A program made the translations under genes and the position numbers. Below, in pieces: positions 1 through 11,224 of a DNA stretch of 64,000 nt. Origin of the DNA: Gnetum montanum (lineage: Eukaryota > Streptophyta > Gnetopsida > Gnetales > Gnetaceae); NCBI GenBank assembly GCA_015680685.1, contig MNCI01002045.1, positions 520,365 to 584,364 on the forward strand. Reading direction: 5' to 3'. The notes below the pieces were generated by a model. It did no database searches, was not told where the DNA came from, and saw nothing but the letters and a program-made list of their open reading frames with translations. Every line of letters starts with the position of its first letter. Positions within the stretch are counted from its first letter, which is position 1.

Positions 1-880
1 ACTCAACACTGCAAACATAGTCAAGCCTTAGAACTAGTCCATGAGGGTGTACAATGATCCTATAAATGTAGATGATGTTGGCTATGTCATAAACACTATC
101 AGTATTAATGATAATGTAGAATTGGTGTAGCAATAATTTGTCGTTCAAGTGCTCTTTGGTAGCAAAAGGATCTCCTCGACCCCTTTTCATCATTAGAGTG
201 CCACCTCAAGCACCCACAACACCCTTCATAGTTAGGGTCCCCTAGCATGTTGCATTAGCAAAAATTGCTCAGCCATCCTTTGTCATCAAGGTGCCACAAC
301 ATGCTAGCCCCTCTCCTATTTGAAGCATGAAGGTAGCCAACGCATAAGTCCCTTCCTTCCCAAGGGCTAACCTGGTTGGCAACATTGGTAGACCCTTGAG
401 GTAGCAACACATAAGACCCAATGAGCATCTCATAGATAAAATGATTAGGCAACATCAAGACCAAAGAGTGTTGGATCCAACAAAACTAGTTCCTATATCT
501 GTGATTCCTATGACCAAAATAATTGAAGAGGCCACAACGAGCAAATCACAAGGGAGCACTAAGGTCCCTAAGCACGTTGAGTAAACAAAGCCTAGGTCGC
601 TTCCATGAGAAATCTGTCTCTTAGGCTGTGTGAAGGAAGTCAAGGCCAATAAAGACATGGCTGATGGTAAAGGCTTTGTAGACACATTAGCCTATGTTAA
701 ATGAGCACTTAAATAGAAAAATACAACATTGAGCTTGTATGACTTGATCATGACCTCATCTAGCCACCATGAAGCATTGGTGCAGATGTTGACCTTCATC
801 CTTGTTATAGAGGACATCCTTGCATATGAGACCTCTATCCATGCAATGATGCTACCCCTTTCACCATTGAAATTGAGTTC
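1..880 (+). pseudogene. Element A gag C-terminus and gag-protease linker (decayed)
   Basis: Bases 40-130 read as SMRVYNDPI...VGYVINTISIND, aligning with the gag C-terminus of element B (SMHVYTDPL...SYIINTIGIDS) and of D1. A long low-complexity linker with repeated VRVP/IKVP-type phrases follows. Near 730 comes the conserved segment SLYDLIMTS..H.EAL, also present just before the protease of B. Gag would form the particle; the linker has no recognised role. There are several stops and at least one frame change. The gag core and the retroviral-type zinc-binding region lie upstream, outside the window. Confidence 0.75.
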
Positions 881-899
881 CATGTTCCTCGAATTTCAT

Positions 900-1600
900 G
901 ATGAAGTAATAAAGGTCAATCCTAAGAGGTATGAGGTCATAACAGCTCCTATGTTTATTACTATATGCTTTGGGCAATGCAAAATTTGCAAAGTGAACGT
1001 CAATGACAGACCTGCAACAAACATAATATCATACACCATCATGGATAAGCTAGGCCTCACAGATCAAATTAGGTTACTAAAAATTGCATGCTTGAAATCC
1101 TTCAACAGGTCATGTGTCATTGTCAAGGGCACTATTACTATAGCTTTCATAGTAGGGGAGAAATCCCCACCACTACTGAGTTCATTATCATAGAAGAGAT
1201 GCTGGGCTTCAACCTGATATTGGGCAAATATTGGCTGGCCCAATTATGAGCTGTCTCCTCTTCGATTCATCAAGAGATCCACCTCTTGTACAAAGGTGGT
1301 GAAGTTATCATCTATGGTGATAACATCACCCCTTTGACCATCAACAACATAGATATGGAGCAAGGGTCAGAAGTTGAGTTTCCTGATGGTACATTTGTAG
1401 CAAAGAATGAAACTCATGAAGAAGATACACCTGAAAAGATGGTAGAAGCCAGTAGCATCTTAAAGGATGCCCTTTTGGTGGAGTTTCCCTTTGATGTAAT
1501 AAGCGAAGGTCAAATGGATTACTAGATAGTGCAGTTTAGACCCTACGCACCTCCTAACCCACACTAGGTTAGGAAGCAACTGCACGACTAAGGTACCTCC
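900..1600 (+). pseudogene. Element A aspartic protease domain (decayed)
   Basis: The retropepsin-like domain would cleave the gag-pol polyprotein. From about 935 the reading TAPMFITICFGQCK..KVNVNDRPATN aligns with the protease of B, where the active-site motif is VDDGAATN. In A the catalytic Asp-x-Gly is degraded to NDR. The downstream ILG.SWLAQL flap region is recognisable near 1215-1245 but frame-shifted (ILGKYWLAQL). The reading then continues through a conserved INNIDMEQGSEVEF segment to a PNPH.VRK end near 1575. The matching point in B (PNPRWVRK) is a possible splice donor. Not functional. Confidence 0.8.
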
Positions 1601-1894
1601 TCAGTTGAAAATGTGCTAGGTGTCTACCTACTATTTTCTTTTGCATGCCATCTATTTTACTTTTGGCTTATGTTGCATTTGTTTGACATTAAATTAGCAT
1701 TATAGTATGTTATTTGCATTTAGCTTGATTGCTTATATTATGCATTAGTTCACTTAGTTTACACATTTTCTTGCTTTGTTTATGCATTCATCTACATAGT
1801 TTATGCTTCCATAGTTATTACCATGCATGAAAAACATGAAAAATGCATAAAAATCATAAAAGTGAAAAAATCACAAAAAAGAGAGATAACAATA

Positions 1895-2240
1895 TGTGGC
1901 TAAGAATGGCCTAAAACTATCACTTTTAATTCCATCGTTGCAGCTCGGAATGACCTTAAAGTAGCAATGCATGGCTCGGAATGACCTTAAACTATCACCA
2001 TAGCTCGAAAGGGCCTTAAACTACTATCGTGGCTCACCATGGCCTTAAACTGGATTTCTCCATGGCCCACTATTACCTTAAATTGGCAACACATAGCCTA
2101 AAATGGCCAAAAACTAGCAACGACCCTCCTACTATAGCCTTAAACTAGCATGGGTCCTATCAAGGCTTGAAATTACCAACAAACTCGCTATGGCTTGTAA
2201 TGGCTAGGTATTTCTATGGCTCACAATGGCCTAGACTTGC
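1895..2240 (+). repeat. Element A tandem array 1 (after protease), about 30-33 bp unit
   Basis: Degenerate direct repeats of the type GGCCTTAAACTA...GGCTC. Many monomers contain an inverted GGCC or GGTC pair. The array lies directly between the protease and the 3' end of the antisense gene, the same place as the array at 22597-22960 in element B. Confidence 0.75.
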
Positions 2241-2594
2241 ATACTCATAGAAAATGCAATAAAATCATCATATAGGGATAAAATTTCACACATTACACTT
2301 AGCAAATAATCATCCATAGAAAATGTAATATGAATAGCAATACATAGCATGAATAGCATCACATAGAAAAAATGTAGAAAAAAGCCCAGTAGGAGATACA
2401 TCTGGTCATGATTAACCAGTAGTGCTAAGTGGGGGTGGAGGTTTTGTTTCCTCTACGAGGTCACTAGGGGCTATAGCATTGCTTGGTACCTACCACAACC
2501 ATTAATAAATATGCATGATTACTAAGAAATCATGCATTACATGAGCTAACTCAAAACATAAAAAGCATAAAAAACTAATGTAGAAGAAACTAAC
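2241..2594. other. Element A non-coding spacer between array 1 and antisense gene
   Basis: AT-rich sequence with short ATAGCAT-type repetition near 2320-2370. I see no supported gene here. Confidence 0.5.
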
Positions 2595-5510
2595 ATGGGA
2601 GGGTCCTCCATTGGTGAGTTCTGGAGGTAACTTTCCAAGGTTGATCTCCAAGCGATGGAGGATCTCAACTTTGGAAAGTTGCACCAAGTCTTCCTAGCCA
2701 AAGTCAATACCTACAAGGATCTTGCCTTTGTCCACGATGGTCCAGGTGGGTGGATCCATGAAAAATGTAGTAGAGGAGGCCTCTCTGGAGGGGGTGATGA
2801 TTTACCTCATGGGAAAGTCACTCACAATTGTACATTGCATGAACAAGTCATATGCTTGCTTTCTGCTAGTTGTCTCAAGAAAAATCTTGAGGCAAAAACA
2901 TTCAGTATACTCTTCCTTGTACCATTGCAAGTACATGTCATGCTTTCACTTGTATTGATGCTTGTGATCCTTCTACATCTATCCTAACCGATAAACCTTT
3001 GTGCTATAATTCTTCCAATCCTGATTCTTCTAAGTAAGCAAATACATTTGGAGCTGCTACTCTATCAAATCCTACATAACCTTGTTCTTACCTTTGAGAG
3101 CTATCCAATACCTAGCATACTAAATGTGAGAGGTATGTCACGTGCCATCTCCCTATGATCTAGCCACTATAAAGTCATATCTAGATTAAAGATCCTTGAT
3201 CTTCTCATCTTAGCTAGTCACCCTCTCCTGTAGTTCATGCACCTATTTTCACAAGTGCTCATTAGAGCACCTATAGACCCATACCAAATTTGCACAAGAA
3301 AGAATGTACTTGTTAGATATCTTGTACATGTGATGAGGTAATTTATTAACTTCAAGAGGAAGGTTGAGTAGAGTGTCCATCCTTGCCACCCTGCTCGGAT
3401 CCCACTGCAGCTTAGGATTGTTACAGATACAACAACCAATCAACCGTAGTAAAAAACTAAGCATTGAAGCAATAAGTAGGATAGTATAAAGTGGAATAGC
3501 ATTGCACGCATACCTAGCTCTAAGTTGGCTTGTCACAAGTGGTCCACCATGTCCTCAATAGTGCCTTCCATGAAGGCAAGTTTATTCGGCATCTCTATCC
3601 ATGGGTCCATGTTGTAGGTAGATGTAGGATCATTGGTGGGAATATTTGACACTATAATACAACAATGTAATTAGCACATGACTTAACACAGCTCAAGATA
3701 CCAAAGTAAATAAGGAAGGATGAATGGAAATAAAGGTAGAGTACCTAGCTAGTCGTTAAGCATGAGTGAAGGGGATTCACCTAGCTACATAGCATAAAAC
3801 AAAGTGTCAAAATCACCCTCATCAGGGTGGAGCAACCCCTCCTCTTCCAACTGCCGAAGGACCTCTACCACCTCATGAAGCTCATCTCCATGAGCTACTT
3901 CCTTCTCAACCTAAGGAGGTGCTTCCTTCACTTTCACCTCATCCACTGCTCTTACATCCCTCTCTTCTTTTTCTACAATTAACACATATACATGTATAGC
4001 ACATCATTAGCTAATTAACATTATAGCACCAAAGAAAAATAGAAAAACATAAAAAAGATAATATATACATAAATGCAACTAAGGCATCTAAGAATCTATG
4101 CATACTAACCTACAACATTCGCATGCAAGCTTTGTAGCTTAATGTAGATCTTTTTGCTATTTGGTTTCCTGATCTTAGGGGTAGCTTCCTCTTGAGGATG
4201 TGACCTCTTGATCTTGGCCTTAGATAGCCCCAATGTCACTACTATGTAGTGATCTACCTTGGTCATGTTCTTGGTGCTAATTGAAGGGCCCTCACCCACA
4301 CTATCACATGAATAATGTGAGTGTCCCATAGGAACCTTGGTTGTTACTGATAATGACTCATCTATCTCCTTTGGAGGGTGCTACATGCATGTGGTCAAAA
4401 GCATATGTTTGACCCATAATTGGGATAGCTACTCATGGTCTTGCACCATCTATTGTCCATCATCCCACATGAACAAAAGTTCTACAAACCTTCGTAGGTA
4501 TCCTGCAAAGAAGACAAAGTGGATGTGGGACCTTGCCTAGAGGTTAAATCAAACCCAAGAAATCTCTACATGTAGACCAATGGCTATGTACATAGTCCAA
4601 TTGAAACCTTGTAGCCTCTAGTAGCACCTCCTTCATCACCCGTGCATGTTCCATCCTCAGGCACCTCAGGCACCTGCACATCTTTAATTGATATGCCTTT
4701 GTGAGATTGAGTGGCCTTCAACCAGTCCTTGATCTCCTCTTTGCAGTCCACCTCCCTATTGGTCTTATCATTGGGCCATCAGTAAGAATGCCAAAGAGAT
4801 AAGCAAAGAAGGCCTTGCTAAGGTCCAGCACCACCATTGCACTGTGCATTCGAGTGATAAACTTCCTGACATCATTGCTAAAGGAGTCAATGATGGTGAC
4901 CATTTCAACCACCAGGATACTTGGGATAAGGGCCAAGAATAGGTCCATTAACCCAATATGCATGAGCGAAGCTATCAGCCAGTGCTGTGCACCTTCCACA
5001 TATCTTATTTCATGATGAGGGTGGCCTCTGTGTGACACATGGTGACCACTGTCACCTTAGCTAAGGCAACCACTATTGTAATATAAAGCAAAACAAGGTT
5101 AGCATTTCATCATGTAAATAAGGCAAACTAAAGGGCATACACGCAAGCACATGAGCCAAAACATAGATATGTACATAGCACAAAAGGAGTACAAGACCAG
5201 GGGGTTCTATAGACACCTCCTTAGAGTTAATCTCACTAGCTGTCCACTCCTCATCTAACCAACCATGGGTCTTGCATTACTCATATTCTTTCAAGTGATG
5301 AGAGATGTAGGTCTCTAGATCACATCGCATTTGCTTAATCGTACTTGCCCAAACGTTTGTGCTAGATGAGAAAACGTCTAAGGTAGTGTAGGTTAAGGTT
5401 AGAGTGTCTAGATTATCATGCAAGCCATCTTCATCAACTCTGAACCTAGTAATCAACCATAGAACCATTAGTAATTTGACAAGAGAAGTAGAAAAAAAAC
5501 ACTGCATAAG
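2595..5510 (-). pseudogene. Element A antisense gene (aORF), multi-exon, decayed
   Basis: This is the minus-strand counterpart of the + strand gene at 19080-22280 in element B. Read from 5510 downward: GLHDNLDTLTL (B: GLHSDTDALAL); CKTHGWLDEEW (B: CKEFGWLDGDW); a candidate intron 5197-5061 (donor CTG/GT, acceptor CCTTAG); YVEGAQHW...GLMDLFLAL (B: YGEVEETQRW...GLMELFLAM); a segment at 4540-4330 matching B's FMEFLVIREN region; an acidic segment near 3975-3760 with GDFDTLFYAM.LGESPS (B: SEFDYIFDSMLMGNAPT); and at 3420-3100 a coiled-coil-like part with YARYWIALK (B: YARYWMAVQ). Function unknown; I recognise no family. Many stops mean it is a pseudogene. The orientation is opposite to gag-pol, with the 3' end facing the protease. 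Confidence 0.75.
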
Positions 5511-7640
5511 CCATAAAGCACTTACCCTTTGACATAGTAGATAGTTCTAGTTGGGTTCTGGAACAAAGTATGTAATCACTATGTGACAAAAAGAGTGTTG
5601 CTCTTATTATAACAAGAAAGCCCCATCATGCGCCATACTTTGGATAACTTCCAAATGCCCCTAGAACCTCTACCTAACCCTCCTACCCCATCAACATTAG
5701 TAGCACACTCATTTTAGACAAATTTTAGAATTCTCTGGTTAGCCTTGGGTAACAACATCTCGGTGATAGCACTTGCAATGTCAACTGCCAAGTGTGATCA
5801 CATGATCACACTAAACTACTACAATAGGTATTCTAGGAGCTCCTAGGATCCTAGCCAGAACCACACTACCTAATGATCCACTCGTATATTTGGTATAGGG
5901 GTATTGGGGATAGGTTCACTCATGNATCTCTATGCATGCTATTTTCTTTCTCTCTTGTTTTTTTTTTATCATTGCATAGATAGCCCTATAGACTACGCTC
6001 TGGACTATAGGTGCTGGGCCGTTAATGTTGTGAGTAGGATTTTGAGACTTTGGGTGCTAAGCCTTGGGTTGCACCTATGGTGGCACCAGTGAGGAAGAGG
6101 GAGGGCCATGGTGAAACCTAGTAGGCATGATGAGCATGGCCCTGGGTGAAGACTACACTCTCCATGGCCATGGTCCAAAACTACTCTCTATGCATTGAGA
6201 GTTGAGAGTGTAGTTTCTACAAGTGTTTGTCAAAATCTTTGTTTTTGGGACTACACTCTCGACTAGGGTAGTCCAAAGTTAGTAAAAATTTTGTTAATCA
6301 TGTGTGATGTTAATCCTATGAAGTATGTTGTACCCTAGTGAGTGCCAAGCACATCAAACAAGTTAGTTGATGTCCTATACCTATGGGGACCTAGGATGTA
6401 TTGTCAAAATTAGGCATTTTTGCTAATTTATATTAATAATTTATAATATGTATATCAAAATTTTCCATCTATGCATGTATTAATGCTTTGCCTATTTCTT
6501 GATGATTGAAGGGTATTGTTGAAACCCATTTTAATCNGCATGCAATGCGTAGGGTCTTAAGCCCCATACTAAAAAAAAAATCAATGCCTATGGTATCTAT
6601 AGCCCCTGTGGCCACATCATGTAGCATAATGGTAGCTGTTGTGGGTTGTTTCGTAGAGCATCCATGAGGCCCTAGTCCTCACACAAGCCTAGCAAAAAAA
6701 AAAAAAGAGAGAGATAACCAGAAAAGGTAGAAAAATAAGAAAAAATTATGCATAATGGTAGTCGTAGTCCCCTACAATCATGTCGTGGTATGCAATGGTA
6801 GTAGTGGCCCCCTGCGACTGTGCCATGGTGCATGGTGGCTGACATGTCCCCCGTGGTCAAACCACGGAGTGTGATGCACAAGGCTGTAACTCTGTGTAGC
6901 CATGAAACTGCAAAAACCCTCCCTATTATAATGCCCTCCCTACTGCCATGTTGCATCATAAATGATGCCTGTACAACAACCATTGCCACGATAGGACATG
7001 CAAGGTGATGATATTAAGCTACACTCCTAGCAAACCTTGAAAAAATAAAAATTGAATAAGAAAATTGACAAAGGGGGAGAGTGTAGTTAGTGTACCTGGC
7101 TAATGCAAACAACCTCCTCTCCTGCATTCATACCTATGGTAGGCGACTCAATGTTTTCTCTCCCTTAGTAATGTTTGCCAGCCCTGGGTAAATGTGTGTA
7201 CTTCAACGCATCATCTTCCATGGGAATACGCTCTCCATTGGTGCCAAAGGCAGATGCAGCAGCAAGACTATGCTCTTAATCTTGTGTTAAAGGAAAAGAA
7301 AATGACAAGTTACCATGGTAAAATTTCACCTACATAGCCTCTTGGGATCATTTAATGATCCACCAACCTAAGACTACACTTGCCACCAAATGCCTAATGG
7401 AGAGTGTAGTCAACCATATCGAGCCTAAAAAGATGATTTTTTGCTACCTTGTAAACACACAAGTTGATTATGCTCCTTCAGCATAATCAACTCACCTTAG
7501 AATGACATGTTTGACACATTCTCAGTCTAGTAAGACCTAAAAATGGCTTGTTGAGACCTAAAACTAGCACAAACATGTTTACCTCCCATATAAACTTGCA
7601 CACATGCTTAAGAAAATTTCATTGGATCACTTTTCTCATT
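5511..7640. other. Element A spacer upstream of antisense gene, with LTR-type hairpin motifs
   Basis: No coding domain seen. The spacer carries ACTACACTCTC and its reverse complement GAGAGTGTAGT repeatedly, for example at 6152-6162 and 6204-6214, which can pair, and again near 6251-6262, 7078-7086 and 7373-7410. Similar motifs fill the U3 of element A's own LTR at 31490-32050. The spacer is on the 5' side of the antisense gene, so a promoter role is possible (inference). Single Ns occur at 5925 and 6537, and a pure A tract near 6698. Confidence 0.6.
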
Positions 7641-8810
7641 TGTGCATATTAACTTTGTTAATATAGGTGCCACTTGACATTTTTCTGGTTTATTTTGTAG
7701 AAACACGAAATGGCTATGCAGAAGTAGATCTTCTCACCTTTGCTCCTCATGGGGTCTTATGGGGACACCAAGTGATGCATTGGCCCTCCTTTCCTAGACC
7801 TTGAGCCTACAGCCTACAATGAATACATAGCCTCCGTAGAAGCACCACTAGATTGGCTCGACCATCTAGTTAAGGCTCTCAACCTAGAGGTAGGGGATGT
7901 CATAGAGGATCCCCTTGTTGAGATTCCTATGTTAGCATACAATGGTGAGGTGAGAATGCTGAAACTACGCTCCTTGTTAGAACCCCAGCATGCTGAAGAC
8001 ATTGCTAGAGTACTTAATGATAACATTAAAGAATTTGCATGGTCATAGGAGGACATGCTGGGCCTAGATCCTTGGCTAGTCTAGCATAACATCATCCTTG
8101 ATCCCTACATCAAACTAGTTAAGCAAAAAGTGTACAAGGTTTGGCCTGAGGTTGTGTTTGTAGTCCACGATGAGATCACCAAGCTTTACAAAGCTAGTTT
8201 CATCTAGGTTGTCGACTATGTAGACTGGGTCTCCAACATCGTAGTTGTGTTTAAGGAAAATGGAAGTATACACATTTGCATAGACTTCTAAGGCCTAAAC
8301 AAGGTGTCCATCAAAGACAACTTCCCATTTCCTAGTATCAATCAATTGATCAATACCATGGTTGGATACAACCAGATTAGGATCAACCCTGAGCACTAGC
8401 TTAGTACAACCTTCATGACCCCCTAGGGTATGTTTTACTACATAATGATGCCTTTTGGACTAAAGAACATAGGAGCAACATACCAATGAGTAATGACATA
8501 CATCTTTGACAACTACATGCTTAGTTTGCTCAATGACTATGTAGATGATATTGCGGTTAAGTCTAAAGTGATTGATAACCACAAAAATGACTTAGATTTA
8601 GTGCTTAAATGTTGCCTAAAACATGAGCCTAGGTTAAACCCCAAGAAGTATGTTTTTGGTGTTAGAACAAGTAGGATGCTTGGCTTTGTAGCATCTGAAG
8701 TAGGTATATGCATAGATCTCGACAAGGTTAAGGCCATAACCAACTTAGCACCATTGGATAACCTTAAGGAGGTATAAGGGTTGCAAGGTAGAATATAATT
8801 CATACATAGG
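7641..8810 (+). pseudogene. Element A reverse transcriptase domain, preceded by a candidate splice acceptor
   Basis: A pyrimidine-rich stretch ending TATTTTGTAG at 7700 aligns with GTGGCAG ahead of RT in element B, suggesting a conserved 3' splice site of a protease-RT intron. The RT reading runs from about 8000: HDEITKLYKASF, WVSNIVVVFKENG.IHICIDF, FMTP.GMFYYIMMPFGLKN, and at about 8535 the catalytic NDYVDDIAVKSK. An in-frame gap of about 12 codons at about 8362 (NTM/VGYNQI against NTMASHALLSFIDGFFGYNQI-type in B) removes the first catalytic Asp motif, F.D. RT would copy element RNA into DNA; this copy is dead. Stops are frequent. Confidence 0.88.
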
Positions 8811-9929
8811 TTTATCACCTAGTTAACTAACAAGTTATAGCCAATGGAACATTTGCTCAAGAAAGGAGCCCATTTTGAGTGGATAGCTTGGTGCTAGTAA
8901 GAATTCGATAACATTATTCAAGAGCTAGCGCAACTACCTACGGTTCACCCTTCACAAGGAGATAAGCCTTTTTACATCTACCTTGCCACTTTTGACATGT
9001 CCATCACTTCTCTACTTTGCCAAAAGTAAGATGATAGCATAGAGGTCCTAGTCTACTACCTAAGTCATGCATTAGTGGCCCATGGAACGAGATAAAAACA
9101 TGGAGAAGTATTACCTTTCCCTAGTCTTCTCACTAAAGAAGTGGAGGCATTACCTCTTCCATAGCTAGGTTAACATCATTTACAAGAACAACATACTTGA
9201 AGCTATAACAATGATTATCTACTAAATTAGTTGCATTGCATGGTGGAAAGTAATAACAGTGGAATTTGACCTATGTTATGTTGTGCAAGCCTCAATGAAA
9301 GGTTAAGTAATAGCCACACAATTGATAGCTCACCAGTAGATGATCAAGCTACCACTATGTTCCCAAACGATCATGTCAATAGTATTAGCCAAGTGCCTAA
9401 CAACTATGAGGCACTCTTGCATTTCGACTGAGCTTCAACCTTTCAAGGATGTAGCACCACTACTATTATCATGTTTCCCTTTGAGGAGATCCAACCCTTC
9501 ACATATCATTTTGCATTTCCTTGCACCAACAATGTGGTAGAGTACAAAGGTATCCTTCAAGGAATCTTTGTAGCATGTGACCTAGGAATCTAATGCATAG
9601 TGGTCTGAAGTGATTTACAATTAGTGGTCAATTAGGTAAGAGAGGTTTCTACCTAAAAAGCACAACATTTACAACCTTATTGCGACCTGGCAACAGACTT
9701 GGTCCAACACTTTGCAGTTGTTGATGTTCAATATGTTTTCTAGAGCGAAAATGCCATTGTTGACATACTTGCAATGCTAGCCCTTAGCATAGCACCTAAC
9801 ATGTTTAACACATTGCCCACCTTGATAGAAAACTACACTGCACCTATCATGCAAACCACCAAAGATGTGTTCATAGTCACAATTAGCACCATCCATTCAA
9901 AAGAGTGAGACAAAAATATCAAGGCATAC
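8811..9929 (+). pseudogene. Element A RNase H plus second, archaeal-type RNase H (decayed)
   Basis: The first part matches the RT-linked RNase H and connection: GLQGRI.FIHRFIT, LLKKGAHFEW, KPFYIYLATFDMSI. From about 9400 a second RNase H-like domain reads ALLHFD.AST, then FPCTNNVVEYKGILQG (the NN..EY motif with Glu kept), SDLQLVVN, and ENAIVDILAMLAL near 9748. RNase H removes RNA from the RNA/DNA hybrid. The duplicate, archaeal-type RNase H is a known mark of Tat-lineage plant gypsy elements, which supports the lineage call. Multiple stops and frameshifts, including TAG in place of CAG. Confidence 0.8.
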
Positions 9930-10276
9930 CTTCTATAAGGTGAGCCCTTGCAACACTTAATTGCTGCTCAAAAGGACATAGTATGCAAACATGTTTGGTA
10001 GTACATCATCGTGGGTGATAACATACTATGTTACAAATCCTATGATGACATACTACTAACCTACATAAGTTAAAATGAAGCGAAAAAAATTGTCAGGCAA
10101 GTCCACGGAGGATTATTTGGAGGTCACAGAGCACCTAGGGCAATGATAGTAAAAATTAGATGGCTAGGATGGTATTGGCCTTACATGAAGAGCACTTACG
10201 TCTAGGAAGTCAAGATGTGGAACATTTGTTAGTAGCATAGCAACATAATGCACTTGCAACCAATTGAATTGCATAT
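9930..10276 (+). pseudogene. Element A integrase, N-terminal part, cut by element B
   Basis: The reading AAQKDIVCKHVW, then VHGGLFGGHRAPRAMIVKIRWLGWYWPYM and CxxHSNIMHLQPIELHI is the integrase zinc-binding region of gypsy elements. The coding sequence stops at the target duplication CATAT (10272-10276) where B was inserted. It resumes at 28987 with HITWPFQCYSLDII, the start of the catalytic core, so the two halves fit. Confidence 0.88.
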
Positions 10277-10867
10277 TGGAGCAACCGAAAACATCGGTGA
10301 ATGGAAACACTGAGAGGTTACGCGGTGAATAGTTTAACCATGGCTCCATGTGAGGGCCGTGCTGGATAAAATAGAAGCGGGACGCCCTGAACGGTCTGGT
10401 CGATTAGACAAGGACTTAATCAGTGTAACTTAACCTTACGTGAACATTATTTTAAATTCTAAATACATGAAGTATAAAAATGATTAATAAATGTAGGAAT
10501 AAAGAAGATAATGCTAAACAGTGATAACAATGAAGAAATAATAGAATAAGTTGGTGTAAGTAAATGCACCACCACAAAATCGTGGGTTTGATTCTTTGCC
10601 TCATTTGAAAATGTATGAGAAGTTATATAACGCCGGAGGTGCACAGAGAGTTCAAGAATGACCAGAACGCTCACAATGTATCAACTATGCTTTTGAGTGA
10701 GAATTTAAAAGCAAACAGTGCAAAAATGCCAACACAAAGAGCCAATGCCAAATGCTAACCCAAAATTGCCAACAATTGCCAACCGCTCTCTTCAATGCAA
10801 AAATGCTAGTTCTTTCTTCAAAAAAGCCAACCAAAATTTCCAACCCTTTGAGCATTGCTCGTGAAGG

Positions 10868-10875
10868 TATTTATA
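10868..10875 (-). promoter_or_regulatory. TATA box of element B 3' LTR
   Basis: TATAAATA on the minus strand, conserved at 27750-27757 in the other LTR and at a comparable place in A's LTR (TATAAGTA, 32463). Confidence 0.7.
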
Positions 10876-11080
10876 GGGCTAGGAGCAAGTAAGAAATGAT
10901 GCCTGGATGCCACATCTCTTGGACACACGAGATGCTGACGTGCATGTACTACAAAGATGTGCAACGCCGGTTGTGAACTTTCTATGCTATAACTATGCTA
11001 TCAAAAATTGCACATTCTAGTATTCAGTATGCTAACAATGCAAGCAAGAAATGAAGCACATTGGTTTAGTGTAGCTACTT

Positions 11081-11120
11081 GCTACGCTGTGCTACGCTAT
11101 GTAGCGTAGCACAGCGTAGC
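11081..11120. repeat. Perfect 18-bp-arm hairpin in element B U3
   Basis: The left arm GCTACGCTGTGCTACGCT and the right arm AGCGTAGCACAGCGTAGC are exact reverse complements around a 4-base loop, ATGT. A near-identical hairpin sits at 11413-11452 (one mismatch) and in the other LTR at 28363-28401. Confidence 0.9.
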
Positions 11121-11224
11121 CACTGGTTTAAATAGAAAACTTGTGTTGGATTAAACAGCATTTTCCGGAAGCCTTGGCGCACATTAGGTTAATTTTTGAA
11201 GCATTTTGTTTTGGTTTTGCATCT

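Larger units (their letters stand above)
1..10276 (+). mobile_element. Element A, left part: giant Ty3/gypsy retrotransposon, 5' end outside window
   Basis: Order on +: gag C-terminus, protease, tandem array, antisense gene, spacer, RT, RNase H, archaeal-type RNase H, start of integrase. The reading is cut at 10276 by element B and resumes at 28987 in the integrase core, so the element continues to 33168. The second RNase H after the RT-linked one is characteristic of the Tat/Ogre lineage of plant gypsy elements (family knowledge). Every domain is broken by stops, many of them TAG where element B has CAG. The 5' LTR lies left of the window. At least 14.4 kb of A is present without B, so it is a very long element. 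Confidence 0.9.

Noticed and set aside
3218-3536. Hydrophobic minus-strand frames suggesting a membrane protein
   Set aside because: They are off-frame readings of the antisense gene; the aligned frame (YARYW region) lies in the same bases.
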